64,000 bases of DNA, from positions 45,248 through 109,247 of the forward strand of contig SWBL01000161.1 of NCBI GenBank assembly GCA_024195585.1, read 5' to 3'. Below the pieces are notes generated by a model, which did no database searches, was not told where the DNA came from, and saw only the letters and a list, made by a program, of their open reading frames with translations. The translations under genes and the position numbers were made by a program. This stretch comes from Aureobasidium sp. EXF-3400. Taxonomy: Eukaryota; Ascomycota; Dothideomycetes; Dothideales; Saccotheciaceae. Of this stretch, positions 1-12,957 are shown piece by piece; positions within the stretch are counted from its first letter, which is position 1; every line of letters starts with the position of its first letter.

Positions 1-3000
1 ATCAGGTCGATAGCCTTCTGGCTGTATTCCCAACCACGCTCCGACTTGCGGCTGTAACCCAGAACCTTCATCTTGCGAGCCTCGAACTTGAGGTTGAGAC
101 CAAGGTTGAGCTGCAGTCCTGATGAACTGACACGGAAAGATGCGGTCAACTTGGACAGGACAAGAGGATGGAGGTTTAGTTCCTTTGCGACAGCAAAAGC
201 AGGTTTGTAGGGGAATTGGCGCTCTGCCTGGTGGGCGATTTGATGACCAAAGTCGGGTTCCCGGACTTTAACTGTGTTGACTCTGATGTTGACCTTACCA
301 TTCTCATGGCCATCAACCAGAGCAGGTCTACCATAGTTAAAATCGCCGAGGAAGAAAGCGCGGGAGTTGAGAGGGAACTCTTCCTCGAGCGGAAGAGCCG
401 CCTTTTCCAGGAAGCGCTGGTCCTCGGAGACGACTTCATCGACAATGGCTTGAGCAGCGTAGTCAGCCTCGAGACCTTCGACAGCTGCATACTCCTTAAC
501 AGTTGCACCCTCATCCGTCTTACGGAGGCCGACAAGCATCTCGACGTGGACCATAGCCTCAACATCGCTAATGATAACGCCGAGCCTCTTAGAATAGACG
601 TTCTCAATGCGACTGGCCTTCTTCTTCCAGTTCGAAATCTCAGGAGCGCCATGGGGAATGGCCTCAATGTTGTTCGGTGTAGCCTCGGCATTGGGATTGG
701 TAAGAACATAATCGAACAGTTCGTCAGACACTCTGACAACCTTTGCCTCGTGCAAGAAAGGATAGCCAACGTGAATAGCCTTTCCAAGCTTCAACTTAGC
801 ATGCTCGATGCTGCTGGTTTCTTCTGCGTTCATCAAAGTGACAACCATGCTCTCGTTCCTGCTCTCTTGCTGGAAGACATTAACTCCGTGGAAACCAAGA
901 GTGCCGGTAGTCGGGAGTGTGCGCAAACTAGGGAAACCAGCCAAGGCATCTTCACCGAGCTTAACGCCCTCGACAAGACCAATGTAGACATCCAGACCTT
1001 CCATGGTAGGGAGCTCGAAAATGTTCTCCACACACTTGCAGTTAGGAATGTCTGGGAAAACACCGGGCAGGGATGATGGGTAGGTGTAGTTCATCTCAGC
1101 AGCGTAAGTGAATTTCAAGCTGACACCAAATTCGTTACGGGCACGTTGTGCGTCTGTGAGCAGATGATCCCTAGTAGCCATAGCGCCGAGCAAGCGCTGC
1201 TCGTCGATGAAAGGAATCTTGACGACGGCCTCCCATTCCATCTTTTTGCCGTTCATGTCGAGGTCAAAGTCGCGGGGGTAGAAGTCGATGATGGGCGAGT
1301 CGGGGCTCGTCATCAGAGGGTGGTAGACATCGGGAACGATCGTCTTACTTCTGTCAGGAAGCACACCCATGAGTTGTTGGTAAGGACGGAAGGGTTGACC
1401 AAGCTTGAAGTCCATGTTGGCCGTGAGACCCTTCTTGACGTCGGAAATCATGGGAGAGTAGTGGTAGCCGTAGTACCAGGGCCATGACACGACACCTTGG
1501 TAGTAGTAGTAGAGAACCCATTGCAAGCCTTGGACGTAGTTTTCGGTCAGCTTGCGCAGCTCCTCCTCGTTCTCAGTGCCCCATTCGAACTTGGATTTGT
1601 AGTAGGTGTCCTTCCATTGGGCAAACTTCTCATCGTACTTCTTGGTCATCTGCTCTTGTGCCTCTTCAGCGCTGATGTCGACAACCTCGGCGTTGTCGTA
1701 TCTCTTGACCACTCTAAGGAGTGCTGTCTGGGCCTCCTCGTCTTCTTCTTCATCCGAGTCGTCTGACGGAGGACGAGGGAAGAACGAGAGCTGTAGATGA
1801 CGCTCTCCTTGGTCATCCACGACACTCTTCCATTGCAGGTGCAGGCTGTCGGCGAGGTCTTCGACAAACTTTCTGTCGCGTGCAGGAAGGGAAGTGGGTA
1901 GGTCAAGAGGTGCGGGCTCGGAGTCGGCAGGGCGGCTGTTGACGTATTGTCTAACGCGTGCGTAAACCTCCTTTTGCGACGAGGTCATGACAACCTTGCC
2001 CTTGTTCTTGGTTCTGACCATAACATCCTCGCGGCCACTTTGCTTACCCTTGAACCAGCTGGCGTCGGCGTTTTCTGCTTCAAAGTGTCGGAACTCTACA
2101 TGAGAGAGCTCGTCGAGAAGGATAGAAAGTCGGTCGAGGTTGATAACACCGCCCTCGTTAATGTATCCCTTGGCAAGAGGAAGGATCTTCTTGTACACAC
2201 CAAACATGAGTGCCAAAGCGCCCTCGTTAATGTGGAGATGGGGAAGGTTGGGCAGGAAATCATTACCAACGAAGAAAGCCATGAGAATGAAGTCGTCAAT
2301 AACGCGTTCCATGTCGAATGCGAAACCAAGAGCTCCAGGCTCTTTCAATTCCTGAAATTCCAGTTCAAGATATTCGCGAACAATGCAAAGGTGCATAAGA
2401 TAGAAATTCTGGTGTTCAAGTTCCTTCGATTTGGCCTTGCTTTGGCGGCCGAAGGTGACTTCCTCACGCAAGAGACAGAAGTGGGGGTCGTGACTGAGCA
2501 GACCCAGCATGATAAGATCAGCATCGAGGCCGTAAAGACAGTGGCGGACGTTGGGGTCGTAGTCTGGTTGTGACTTGGCTTTGCGAATGTACTCCATGAT
2601 CTTGTGTTCTCCTTCACCAGGGACTTCATGTCCAGAGAGAACGATCTCAGGGCCTTGCCAGTCGATATCCTCAGAAACCTTCTTGGCGATGAAGTACTTG
2701 AGGTGTTGTGTAAGACGAGCCATGAACTCTGTTCCGGGGGTAATGCAGTTGCTGTCAAATGGGGCTTCCTTGGGCATCTCAGTACCAGCAGCGATTGCCT
2801 TCTCACGAGCATTTTCAGCGTCGAGAGCAGTACGGAAACGTCTGGCACGTTGCTGGTTCATCTTTGCTCTGGGAGCGACACCATCAATAGCCATGAAGAA
2901 GAGCTGCTTGGGCTTGATCTTGCCAAACAAGTGCTCAATGTAGTTGAAGATGGCGATGAACATTTCCTCTTCGGTCATGCGCTTTGTGACATGGTCACCG

Positions 3001-3270
3001 TCTTTGTGGGTGCAGTTGTGAATGATACCGTTCATATCAAGCTGTGAAACAGAGTCAGAGCGATTCGGGGCGAGTGGGCGCAAAGGCAGGCGGTGAGAGT
3101 GGACATACGTAAAGAGCGTCGAACTCGGGGATGCGATTCTCAGCGATCAGCTGAGAGATGGCGGGATAGCGTTCGCTCATCCATCGGAAGAATTTGGGGA
3201 CACCTGGGTGCGCGCAGGGCGGTTAGCTATGATTGGCAGGGTGGCAGCATGGGAATTGGCACTTACCCAT
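1..3270 (-). CDS. xrn1: 5'-3' exoribonuclease 1 (Xrn1/Kem1), 3' part cut off by the window
   Basis: Cytoplasmic 5'-3' exoribonuclease that degrades decapped mRNA. Exons read on the minus strand: 3267-3270 (only ATGG), 3109-3203, then 3041 running off the window at base 1; all junctions are GT-AG and in phase. About 1046 residues are visible; family members are about 1300-1500 aa, so the C-terminal part is missing. The start reads MGVPKFFRW, the invariant Xrn N-terminus, followed by LDMNGIIHNC and acidic catalytic motifs such as YGLDADLIMLGL and FVGNDFLPNLP. The three-base-longer-than-a-codon first exon makes the true start easy to miss. It is divergent from hat2, with a 348-base shared upstream region. 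The assignment is very secure; only the exact 3' structure is unknown. Confidence 0.95.
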
Positions 3271-3618
3271 GATGATCTATATTCCAAGATCAACGGCTGG
3301 GGTCAAGTAATAGGTGTGAGAAGGGGAGTGAGAAGAGAAAGGGTGTAGAAAGGGCGTATGGCGGGATATTTCGACACGGAGTCCTCGAAAGAAAGAAGGA
3401 GAGAGCGTGAGAGGCGGCGACTTGATGATGTCGACCAGTCACTGCGCACGGTTGCCGCATCGAGCTCTCGACCCCACGTTTCACTTGGGCTTGGCAACCA
3501 ATCTCAGCGCAAACGCGTCAAGCTGCCCGAGCGCGTTTAATCGCATTCGCATTTCCATCCTTGTCCACTCTGTCATTGAGCCAGCACTACCACCCGCATA
3601 TCGCAACTCGCAGCAATC
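3271..3618. promoter_or_regulatory. divergent promoter between xrn1 and hat2
   Basis: 348 bases between two head-to-head start codons. It must hold both 5' UTRs and promoters. I see no TATA box or repeated element that I would defend. Confidence 0.5.
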
Positions 3619-5128
3619 ATGGATCAAGGTGTGTCCTGCTTCTGCATCATCTCTTACCTCGCCATCTTCTTCTGCTTTCACATCCTCTACACGGCGTTTC
3701 CCAGCTAACACTGCAATGCTAGACATCCAAGCACAGCCTGCTGGCGTCAGTGACCCCGCCGTCGAAAACAAGATCATCAACGAGGAGTACAAAGTCTGGA
3801 AGAAAAACGCCGTCTTCCTTTACGATGTCATCTACAGTAGAGCCCTGGAATGGCCCACTCTTACAACCCAGTGGCTGCCCGATGTCCAGTCCCTGCCTGA
3901 CAAGAACTTTTCCACCCACCGTCTCTTGATCGGTACACACACTTCGGGCGCCACCCAAGACTATCTTCAGATTGCCACCGTCGACCTCCCCAACAAACCC
4001 GCTGTCAACCCTGCAGACTACGATGCTGAAAAGGAGGAGATTGGTGGTCACGGTGCTGCCAAACAGCCCATCTCTTTCAATGTCATTCAGAAAATCAATC
4101 ACCCCGGCGAGATCAACAAAGCCCGCTACATGCCTCAAAATCCCGATCTCATCGCAACCATGACCATTCAAGGAGACGCTCTCGTCTTTGACCGCACGAA
4201 ACACTCGTCCATGCCAAAGACAAACCAGGTCGACGCTCAGATTGAGTTGAAGGGTCACGAAAAAGAAGGCTTTGGTCTCGACTGGAACCCCCACTTCGAG
4301 GGTCAACTGGCTACTGGCAGCGAGGACCAGACTGTCCGCGTTTGGTATGATTGTCGTCTTTTCTGCTACGATAATCACATCTGACTAATTTTATCACAGG
4401 GATATCAACAACTTCTCAAAGGCCGACAAGACCCTCACCACTGCTCGCATCTTCAACCACCACAGCTCTACAGTCAATGACGTGCAATGGCATCCTATGC
4501 ACGGAAAGAATCTCCTTGGAACAGTTGCGGATGATAGAACCTTCTGCTTGATGGATCTTCGTACCGCTTCCAACTCGAAACCTGCCATTAGAATCGAAGG
4601 CCACACCGACGCCATCAATACTCTGGCCTTCCATCAGAAGCATGATGTGCTTTTCGCTACAGGATCGGCTGACCGCACTGTGGGAATCTTTGACATGAGA
4701 TTCCCCGAGCACGGCAAGATTCACAGCATGGAAGGACACCAGGACGTCGTCACTAAGATTGAATGGCATCCTCACGACCCCTGCATTCTTGCCAGCAGTG
4801 GTGACGATCGCCGCGTCATCTTCTGGGATATCAGCCGTGCCGGAAGCGAGCAAACACCTGACGACGCCGAGGATGGACCGCCAGAGATGTATGTGCTCCC
4901 CCTTTTCTTGGTCGTTCAATTCGTTGTAATGCTAACATGGTAACTAGGCTTTTCATGCATGGTGGTCACACTAGCCGTGTTTCAGACTTCAGCTGGAACA
5001 AGAACGATCCTTGGATGATGTGCTCGGTCGCTGAAGACAATCTGATCCAGTGTTGGCGTGCTTCAAGAAATTTGGTCGAGACTTTGCCTCCCGGTATTCC
5101 ACGCCGTGAAGTGTCCGTATCACAATAG
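3619..5128 (+). CDS. hat2: WD40 histone-binding protein, Hat2/RbAp48/Msi1 family
   Basis: Histone chaperone of the MSI1/RbAp46/48 family, the regulatory subunit of type B histone acetyltransferase, which binds histone H4. Exons 3619-3628, 3723-4344, 4400-4888, 4948-5128 give 433 aa. The first exon is only ten bases (ATGGATCAAG). The N-terminal helix segment (NEEYKVWKKNAVFLYDVIYS, then LEWPTLTTQWLPD) is the histone-binding CAF1C/H4-binding region; it is followed by a WD40 propeller with clear GH...WD blades such as ATGSEDQTVRVWD and the last blade ending near QCW. The length matches the family. RbAp48-type paralogues in chromatin remodelling complexes share the fold, so Hat2 versus a general Msi1 role is not settled by sequence alone. 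Confidence 0.92.
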
Positions 5129-5742
5129 ATCAAAGGCTGACCATGGGCTTCACTTGCAGCCGCCATGAGGGACGTTCAGGACTAGAAGACCCCTGAGCCA
5201 CAAACCATTGTCAGAAACTGGATAGAAGGCCTCGATTAAGAGGTGGTTGATTTGGGAAACAGCAAGGCGTTCAAGGCGTGATTGAGAGAAAAAAGCATTT
5301 GCCTGGCTCAAAGACAGAGACGGTCATGGAAAGAGGGAGGATTGTATCATTACGAAACTAGAGAGCGATCACATATCGCACAAGAATATTTGCACATCAT
5401 TCAGTGTTCGACATGACATGCCTGTGAGCTGAAGTAATCTCGTGCTTGTGCGTTGTCGATCGATTGCTTATGGCGCTGTAGCATTGTAATAGTTCAGATT
5501 ATCCATTGCCTTGCTTCACTCCAGCAAGATGATAAGCCATCCATGACAGCCGGCGCATTCAGACAATTACACAGTTGCTTGAAGAGAGACATACATGACT
5601 TGAAAGTATCAGATATATTGATTCCCCATTTCCACAACAAGGGAACCGATCAAAAGTGGTATATACGTATTCAAAAAGCTGTAAAGAGAAACCCACACGC
5701 TTGCCAACGCCTTGATGCATCATGTTTGAAGTTACTGCTATC
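5129..5742. other. convergent 3' intergenic region
   Basis: 614 bases between the 3' ends of hat2 and the mannosyltransferase gene. It presumably holds two 3' UTRs. Short open frames here have no recognisable domain. I see no repeat or RNA gene. Confidence 0.5.
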
Positions 5743-7022
5743 CTAGTCTTCTTTTTGGACAGCCCACTCGGGACTCATACCAACGTATTTGAACCAGTTG
5801 GGACGGCAGTCCTCTCTGTGCAACCATTTCTCACCATCCGTGAAGCGGCCAGTGACACAACCCCTACACTTCGGCGAGTTGGGACAGTTGAAGAAGGGAA
5901 TGTGCTGGTATCCGATATCCTTGAACCAATGGATTTTGCGGGCATCCTCGAAGAGGCCCAATGCGATACTGTGAACAGGAGCGTCACCCCAGCGTTCGTA
6001 GAAGAAGCCACCAGCACGATCGAGATGTTCGAAGTATTCCTCATAGGCAGAAGAGCGCCAGAAGTTCATGTCTGCAATCTCAAAGTTGCTCCAGAAGTGG
6101 CAGGTGCTGTAGCCGTTTGCTTGGATGTTGTGTTCTGGTCTGCGCTCCTTATCGGTGAGCCATTTCATGGCGTTGTCGGGGTGCTGGTAGTGGGCGTTTG
6201 AGGCTAGGAATTTGACGGTCTCGGGCCATAGTGTTGCAATGGACTGAGGAGAGTCGTAGAGGTTGATAGTGAAGCCGTAGGTTTTATTGCGGTCCTGCAT
6301 GAAGCGGAAGACATCGTAGTCGACGTCGCAGAAGAAGTGGACCTTTGGCTCGACGCGCCAGTAGTATTGCATATCCTTCAGGGCGGGGTGTTTGTAGAAC
6401 AAGCCAGAGTTCCAGCGGCACATTTGATGGTAACTCAGCATGTGGGAGTATTGGACGTCGTGTTCCTTGAGCACGTCGGCGCTTTCACGGAACAGATCTT
6501 GGTTGATCCAGCTAGGCACTTCCCAGTGCTCTTTAGGGATGAGCTCGTAGCGTACTTCGGCCTTTGTCATGGCACGTGTGGCCTTCTTGAAAGCCTCGGT
6601 GAAGGGAACATCGTTGAAGAAAGTCCAGGGGTAGTTGAACTTATGGTTCCAGGTACGTTCCAGGTCGCGCATAGACTGTAGAATGCCCTCCAACTCTTCA
6701 TTGCGCACAAGTGACAAAATGGTAGCATTGATGCGATTCGAGTTTGCATTGTCGGGGGCATAGTTGTTGCCAGAAACTCGATGAAGCGGTTCCGGCGGCT
6801 CTCCAGTAGCTAGAACTACATGTTAGAGGCTGGTCATGTGGTAGAGTATCTGGGTATGTGCGTACGATCAAGGTTGGGATCCCTGGGCATGTCGCTGAAC
6901 TTGACTGCATCCTTGGCGCCTGGCGACAGGCTTGACGGCGCTCGGAAGATCTGGACACAGAGATAGCAAAAGACAACCATGGTGCCAATCGCCATCAGGC
7001 GGATTGCCGGGGGTAACGCCAT
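5743..7022 (-). CDS. alpha-1,2-mannosyltransferase, KRE2/KTR/MNT1 family (GT15)
   Basis: Golgi type II membrane glycosyltransferase that adds alpha-1,2-mannose to O- and N-linked glycans using GDP-mannose. Exons 6866-7022 and 5743-6809, phase consistent, 407 aa. Residues about 8-26 form a single hydrophobic anchor (IGTMVVFCYLCVQIF) after a short cytosolic tail; a stem follows; then the GT15 domain begins near residue 75 with NATILSLVRN-type sequence. Family landmarks include RVEPKVHFFCDVDYDVFRFM, the YSTCHFWSNFEIADMNFWRS block and FYERWGDAPVHSIAL. The length is typical. The paralogue (Kre2 versus Ktr) cannot be settled here. It is divergent from the GCP5-like gene with about 250 bases between starts. 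Confidence 0.93.
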
Positions 7023-7274
7023 GATTGCAGAATTGGGCGTTCGTCTCTTGCTACAACAATGGCCAAAGCCACATGCGAGAGCTCCTGGAGCATGCCCAGC
7101 ATGACGACGCCCCCGACTTTTGCCAAAGTCTCCGTCCTCACCGCCTTGGGGCTCCGACGCGTCTCCTTCGAGTCGCTCTCCATATGCGCCCCCAACTCGC
7201 TTCTGTACAATTAACATTGTGTCAATTCCTGATGCTCCCGTCTTGATTTGAAACATGTGCTTGACAGATGCAAC

Positions 7275-10010
7275 ATGGCTCACGCTGCAAAACTCAATGC
7301 CCTTACCGATGACTTGATTAGCGCCATTAATCCATCTACTCATCGTGTACGTCTTTTGTTTGACCATATCCTCACAATTTCCATGATATTGATCCTTTCC
7401 AGAGAGATGCCCGGCAAACCAGACATTTGAGAGATTCTGCTCTGAGAACCTTCAAAACACAACAACATGTTCGTGTCAATCAGTTTGAAATTGATGCACG
7501 ACTCGAAGGCCTGCTGGAAAAGTTCTACGTTCTAAACAATGAACCCTTAGCCGATGCTCTGAAGCCTCGCCTTGATGACTTCGCCGCCAGACCCAACAAG
7601 TGGAGACCAGAGATTTTGGCTCTTTTGCTGGCTCTTTCCGACCGACCAGCCGAAAGGACAGACATTAACAAAGCCTTGGAAATAACCTCTGATGAACCCG
7701 TCCAACACCAATTAACATGGGCTGAGATCATCGCTGACGATCCTCTTGACGAAGAGGGTATCTGGGACGACGTCGAGAACGAATCCGACTACTCGGAGCA
7801 TCGCGCACCCAGCCTGAGCGATGAATCTGTTGGCGAACCAACAGCATCTACTTCTGCTTCATCCCTTGGTGAACAGGATGTCGCTGCCTTGGCTCGCGCA
7901 TTCATTGTTCCCAAGGATCGTGAACTCTTAACCCAGGTCAAAAATCTACGTGATCGCATGACGAGCATGCATTCTGGCTCAGAGCTCACAGAGTTACAAG
8001 TTGCTCGGCAGGCACTACTGATGCTCCATGGCCTTCCCACAGATCTGTTTGAAGCTGGATCTGGCGGCCGTATCCGAACAAGGCACTCATGCCACATAAT
8101 CAACATTGCGCCGTCAACGTTAGATCGCGTTCTACAAGATTGTGCCTCACTTGGCTCGCAGATTAACACTGTCAGAAGATTTGTTGCATCCAACCAACAA
8201 AGTGTGGTTCTGCAAAGTTTCCAAGCTGCAGTGCAAACTCAACTCAGTGATTTTGGTCGAACGTTGTCAGACATCGAGCAGGACTTTCTCCAACAAGAGA
8301 AGTCGGCGGTGGTGAGCCTCCTAAATGTGTACGCCGAAATTGATCGTGTCGCTAAACCGCTTACTCGACTCGGAGGTCTGATACCAGATGACGCCCTCAA
8401 GCATAATGTTCGAGCGGTACAATTACTCAACAACCTGTTCGAACAGACTTGTATCCTTCAGCTCATTGGTGAAGACATGGAAAGCTCAAGCGTCGCGAGT
8501 CTTCTGTTTAAGTGTCTAGAGCCATATCTTCGTCCTATTCGACTATGGATGACCGAAGGCAAACTAACTCCCTTAGACGAACTGTTCTTCGTACGATCTG
8601 ATGATGAAAATTCCGATCGCGGGTCGATATGGCACTCTCGCTTCACGCTGCTCAAACAAGCTGATGGATCCATCTTTGCACCTGACTTCGTGCAAAGCCT
8701 AGCAGAGAGAATTTTCAAAGCTGGAAAAAGTGTTATGTTCCTCCAGACCCTCGGTCATCACCCAGACATCTCTGAGCGTAGTGCACAAAGTCTGGACGTT
8801 GCTCAAATAATGCAATCTGCGAGCAATGGCTTGCTCCCTTTCTCCGAAGTCTTCAAGTTGGCCTTGAAAAATTTCACTGATGCACTTGAGGGATCAGAGA
8901 CAAGAATCCTGCACCAGGCCTTGATGTCACAATGTGGGCTGCAGACAACCATCAGCGCGGTCAACCACATATATCTCGGCGTCCATGGTACACGCTTCCA
9001 GGAATTTTCTTACGCTATCTTCCAGCGTATGGATCGAGGTAGTGGCTGGGATGATCGATTCCTTTTGACGGAGCTGGCACAAACTGCTTTCGAGGCCACC
9101 AATGCTGTCATGCCTGACCACATCGTTGTTCGCGTCAAACCTCGTACCGATCAGCAAACTACTACTGGTCGACGTGCAGACATGTTGGGTCGCCTCGTCG
9201 TAGAATACTCTGTAAGTCCTTGTATTCTGACAGATTCTTGAAATCAGTTCTGACTCGTAGCAGATTCCGTGGGCACTGCAGAATATCTTGACTAAAACGA
9301 GTCTAGCAGCTTGTCAAAAAGCTTTCACGGCCCTGCTGAGGCTCTACCGAGCTCAGTATCTGTTGAATCAACAAGAATGGACGCTGAGCATCATGGCTGA
9401 TCGCTACAAAGAGCAAAGAGTCAAGGAGCTACTGGCTCTGCGCCAGCACCTATCTTGGTTTGCGACCACTTTGAAAGGCTACGTCTGTGAGGTGCTGTCT
9501 GTCGTGACGAAACAGCTCAGTGTCGATCTTGAGGTTGCGGCAGACGTGGATGGTATGATTGCAGCATTCGACACGTTTCAGCTTGACCTGACTAGGAAAC
9601 TTCTACAAAACGACAATCTGGCACCGATACAAGGCTCTATGTTAGCTATACTTGATCTCTACGAGGATCTCGCATTGGAGTGGAGGAATGCTGTCAAGCA
9701 GATCAGCAGTCGTGCAATCCAGCCTACATCTCGTCAGCTGGTTGTGCAGCAAAGTCTTTCAGCTCGCCATAACAGGCCTGAGATTGACGAAGCGGCTGAC
9801 CTGACCGATGACGAGGATGACTCCGAATTACATGACAGACATGACCAAAGATCCGTCTTGAGCGTCTCCAGTCTGCTCAAGGAGTATACCAGGCAATTAT
9901 CATTTTTGCTCGCTGGATTGCGGAGCGTAAGCAGGATCGAGGGCGAACCAACATGGATCATGCTGTCTGAGAGACTTTCATGGGGAATCATGACTGCAAA
10001 CAAGGAGTAG
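7275..10010 (+). CDS. gamma-tubulin complex component, Spc97/Spc98 (GCP) family, GCP5-like
   Basis: Component of the gamma-tubulin complex that nucleates microtubules at spindle pole bodies. Exons 7275-7346, 7403-9211 and 9264-10010 (phase 0 throughout) give 875 aa. An N-terminal segment rich in acidic residues contains WAEIIADDPLDEEGIWDD, then the GCP N-terminal and C-terminal domains; the C-terminus ends in the usual Spc97/98 tail around LKEYTRQLSFLLAGL and a terminal amphipathic helix. The absence of the longer GCP2/GCP3 N-termini and the WAEI/GIWDD motif suggest GCP5 (Mod21-like). Subfamily assignment is inference; membership of the Spc97/98 superfamily is more secure. A profile comparison against GCP4, GCP5 and GCP6 would decide. 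Confidence 0.8.
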
Positions 10011-10228
10011 AATGGTCCAGTACCTCTCAAGCTCATTCCATCACGGTTTCCGCACAGGACTGGAGTCGTCAGCATGCTGTTGTTTCTAATAAATTGTGGT
10101 GGTTAATTGTTGCCCCGGCGTAGCAGATATAGACAGGGTGACACCTTTAGCAAGTATGACGTAGGGTTGCGAGAAACTCTACCTCGCGTTCAAAGTAAAC
10201 ACCAATCCTACCTTGCACAGCATCCACA

Positions 10229-10961
10229 ATGCCACCTCCCAGGCTTCTATCACAGCTTATTCCGTCCCTGAGGTACAGCCGAGCCACTCTACAGCAACAT
10301 ATTCGCCATCAGTCCACCAAAACTACCGCTGAAGCCACGAAAGACTCTCGTATCTCTCGTCTTGAAGCCCGTCTCCCACGCTTTCTGGCACGCTACATCA
10401 CACCTCTTCGCAATGCACCGATCTCACACATAACGGCCTTCCTGGTTCTCCACGAGCTTACAGCCATTGTACCCCTGTTTGGCCTCACATTTGCATTCCA
10501 CAAGTTCGACTGGTTACCGCCGGTCTTTTCAGAAGGTTACTGGGTCAAAGAGGGTGTTGAGAAGTTTGGAAGATATTTCAGGCGTAAGGGATGGATCAGA
10601 GATGCTGATGGAGAGGGTTTCGAGGATGAGAAGAACAGAAAGGGGTTTGCGAAGTGGTGGCCTAGGGGCGAGGATGGTGTGAGGTTGCTGGTTGAGTGAG
10701 TCACTGCTACGATGTCTGAACAATTGCGAAGAAGGAATGCTGACAAAGAGATCAAGGGTTGCAACAGCATATGCTATTACGAAAGCATTGCTGCCGTTGA
10801 GATTGGGGTTGAGTCTTTGGCTCACACCGAGCTTTGCGAAGATCTCAACGCTGCCCATCAAAAGGATGTTTGCGAGGAAGGCGGAAACGACCCCAGCCAC
10901 CAAGGTAGCAGCCTCTCCTGCTGCAGGAACCAATGCTGTAGGAGGAAAGACCACTAAGTGA
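10229..10961 (+). CDS. mitochondrial inner-membrane-type protein resembling yeast Mrx11
   Basis: Exons 10229-10695 and 10751-10961; the 55-base intron has GTGAGT, a TGCTGAC branch and ends in AG. The product is 225 aa. Without splicing the frame stops at once after LLVE, and the downstream exon carries the rest of the conserved domain (ATAYAITKALLPLRLGLSLW). The N-terminus is basic and Ser/Thr rich like a mitochondrial presequence. Two hydrophobic stretches, HITAFLVLHELTAIVPLFGL and the helix in exon 2, suggest two membrane spans. The core ISHITAFLVLHE...VERF-like pattern is what I associate with the uncharacterised mitochondrial Mrx11 family; that link is from memory. Function is unknown. 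Confidence 0.7.
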
Positions 10962-11544
10962 AGACACTCCTTGGCATCACGATCTATCCACCTACCACAC
11001 AAAGACCATATATTGTTGCCAAACTTCATTTCCCTCAGTAATCGGGAGGGTTGGCACAATTGGTAAGACCGCTCTATAATACCGATATAATAAAACTCCT
11101 AGAAGTCCTTGGTTCGATCCTCGGATGTAGTGGAACATTATGTTCTTTCTCTCTTGCAAAGGTAGAATACTTTGCAAGCAGGTGGGGGTTTTCCCAAGCT
11201 TAACAGCTTGGTTTTTTGCTCCTGCTAGTACAAGAGGTTCTTTTGGTGGGTTTCGGTATCTTCGAGACGTTCTAATGGCATACGAAGGTATGGATAAAGC
11301 CACAGTGTGTTGGATCCTCTGAGTTCACGCGTTTGCAAGATGCTTCTTGACGTGTTTGTTGTTAAATGATCTACAAGTCCTGCATGATTCAGTTGTGTTG
11401 TTTGTCTCTTTGAGTGAGCGGTTTGCTGTCACTTGCTACAGTTCAACACCTTGCTCTCCGTCTACATCCGTGTTCTCTACTTATTCCTCCTTCCGTCTTC
11501 CTTCATCCAACGCATCTTCTGCGCATCTGGAGTCCGTAACCAAG
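10962..11544. other. intergenic region upstream of the MYND gene
   Basis: 583 bases. It holds the 3' end of the Mrx11-like gene and the promoter of the MYND gene. A tRNA-like patch at about 11048-11128 is discussed among rejected items. A pyrimidine-rich stretch lies just upstream of the ATG at 11545. Confidence 0.45.
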
Positions 11545-12957
11545 ATGGCGTCTCTTCAAACCAAGCGCTGCGCATCCGGCTCTTGCTCCAAGGATGGCAC
11601 TCTACATTGCGCCAAGTGCAAGGTGACCTTTTACTGCAGCAAGGATTGCCAGAAGGATCACTGGGCCAAGCACAAGAAGCACTGCTCTGCTCACAAGCCT
11701 ATGCCTGAAGGCACTCTTGAGTTTCTGAAACTCAACCGTGAGACTCGCAACAAGGTTAGTGTTATACGAGAGCCGTCTTTGCATTGCATCTGTTGACTCG
11801 AACAAACCAGGTCTACGAAGATCTACTTGTCGCCCGCTACACACCTGGTCAGCAGGCTGAGTACGAATTGCTCACCAACGCCACTGGTGACCGCCTCGGC
11901 ATCAGAAACTCCCTGGATCAACTCGAAGAGCATTTGATGATCAGTCCTGGCACTCCTCTCTGGGGTGTAAATGGCTACCAGTCTCTCGTCGACGCCAGAG
12001 GCCTTCTCAACGCCAACAAGCAGATCAACGAAGAACTTACTCACACTCTGTTCACTAGAAATATCTTCCTGATTCCCGTCGGCGAGACCGGTCAATTGTT
12101 CAGCCTCAAGCTCGATCCCTCCTCTCTAGCTCAGATCAAGCATCTGGTCATCAGCGTGTCAGCCCTGTGGGATATCAAGCATCCTCGTCACAGCAATGGC
12201 GTTGCTGCTCTGAAGCACAACTTCAACCACATCGTCAAGAGTCTCAACATGCTGGGCAACACTCTGGAGTCACTGAAGATCCGCTTCATCAGCTGTTTCC
12301 ACGGCAGAGTCGAGGAGATGCGTGGAGATATTTATCCTCTGCTTACTCAGCGTACTGCTCGTCCCGTTCAGATCATGCGTATGGACAACACTGTGTTAGT
12401 CGAAAGCTCGGATGCACGTCAACTGCCAACGGAACATGATACACTGACCCATGTTCTTTCTGCTACGCAGATTCACTTTCACCCATGAAAACGTCAGACG
12501 TTTCTACACCTCTGGCTTCGACCTCGGCGACGCCTTTGAGAAGCTGAACATTCCTGTCGAGCACTTCGAAGCCTATGGTGATCTCCCTGGCGAAGTCATC
12601 GAGCGCTTGAACCGCAAGTTCGGTGTCGTGGCTGGAGCAGGAGTTACCCCTGGCACCAACAATGACGGTGGTGCCGCACCTGCCCCCTCTGTGCCTGCCA
12701 CCTCCACTCCTCCTTCGTCAGCCGCCGCTTCTGCTAAGCCCACCGTCCCTCACCGCGACCCCACCGGCCAATCCCGCAACAACCTCGCCGACATTGTCAA
12801 GGGTATGGTTGACAAGAACCCTGGCGACAAGAAGATGGCAGAACTCGCTGAGCAGCTCACTCACCTGCCGATCAGAAGCCGCGAGGTGAATGCTATGCTC
12901 TTTGCTCCACCTACCCCTGAGGAGCTGGAGATGATCCGTCGTGAGACGAAGGAGTGA
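11545..12957 (+). CDS. MYND-type zinc finger protein
   Basis: Exons 11545-11754, 11811-12394, 12471-12957, 426 aa; both introns start GTTAGT. Residues about 9-50 form a MYND zinc finger: Cys pairs in CASGSC, CAKC and YCSKDCQ followed by HWAKHKKHC. The middle (about 70-290) is a conserved-looking globular region of unknown type with an Ile/Leu-rich core; about residues 300-360 are Ala/Pro/Ser-rich and probably disordered; a short helical tail ends in TPEELEMIRRETKE. MYND fingers bind proline-rich peptides. I do not recognise a SET or other catalytic domain, so function is not assigned. Confidence 0.82.

Noticed and set aside
216..1076. Long open frame on the plus strand (286 codons) opposite xrn1
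   Set aside because: It is antisense to a highly conserved coding region with no domain of its own; its openness follows from codon bias of xrn1.
11048..11128. tRNA-like patch with an A-box-like TGGCACAATTGGT and a B-box-like GGTTCGATCC
   Set aside because: No seven-pair acceptor stem forms, and the D and T stems have mismatches in every register I tried. At best a degenerate tRNA relic. A covariance-model scan would decide.
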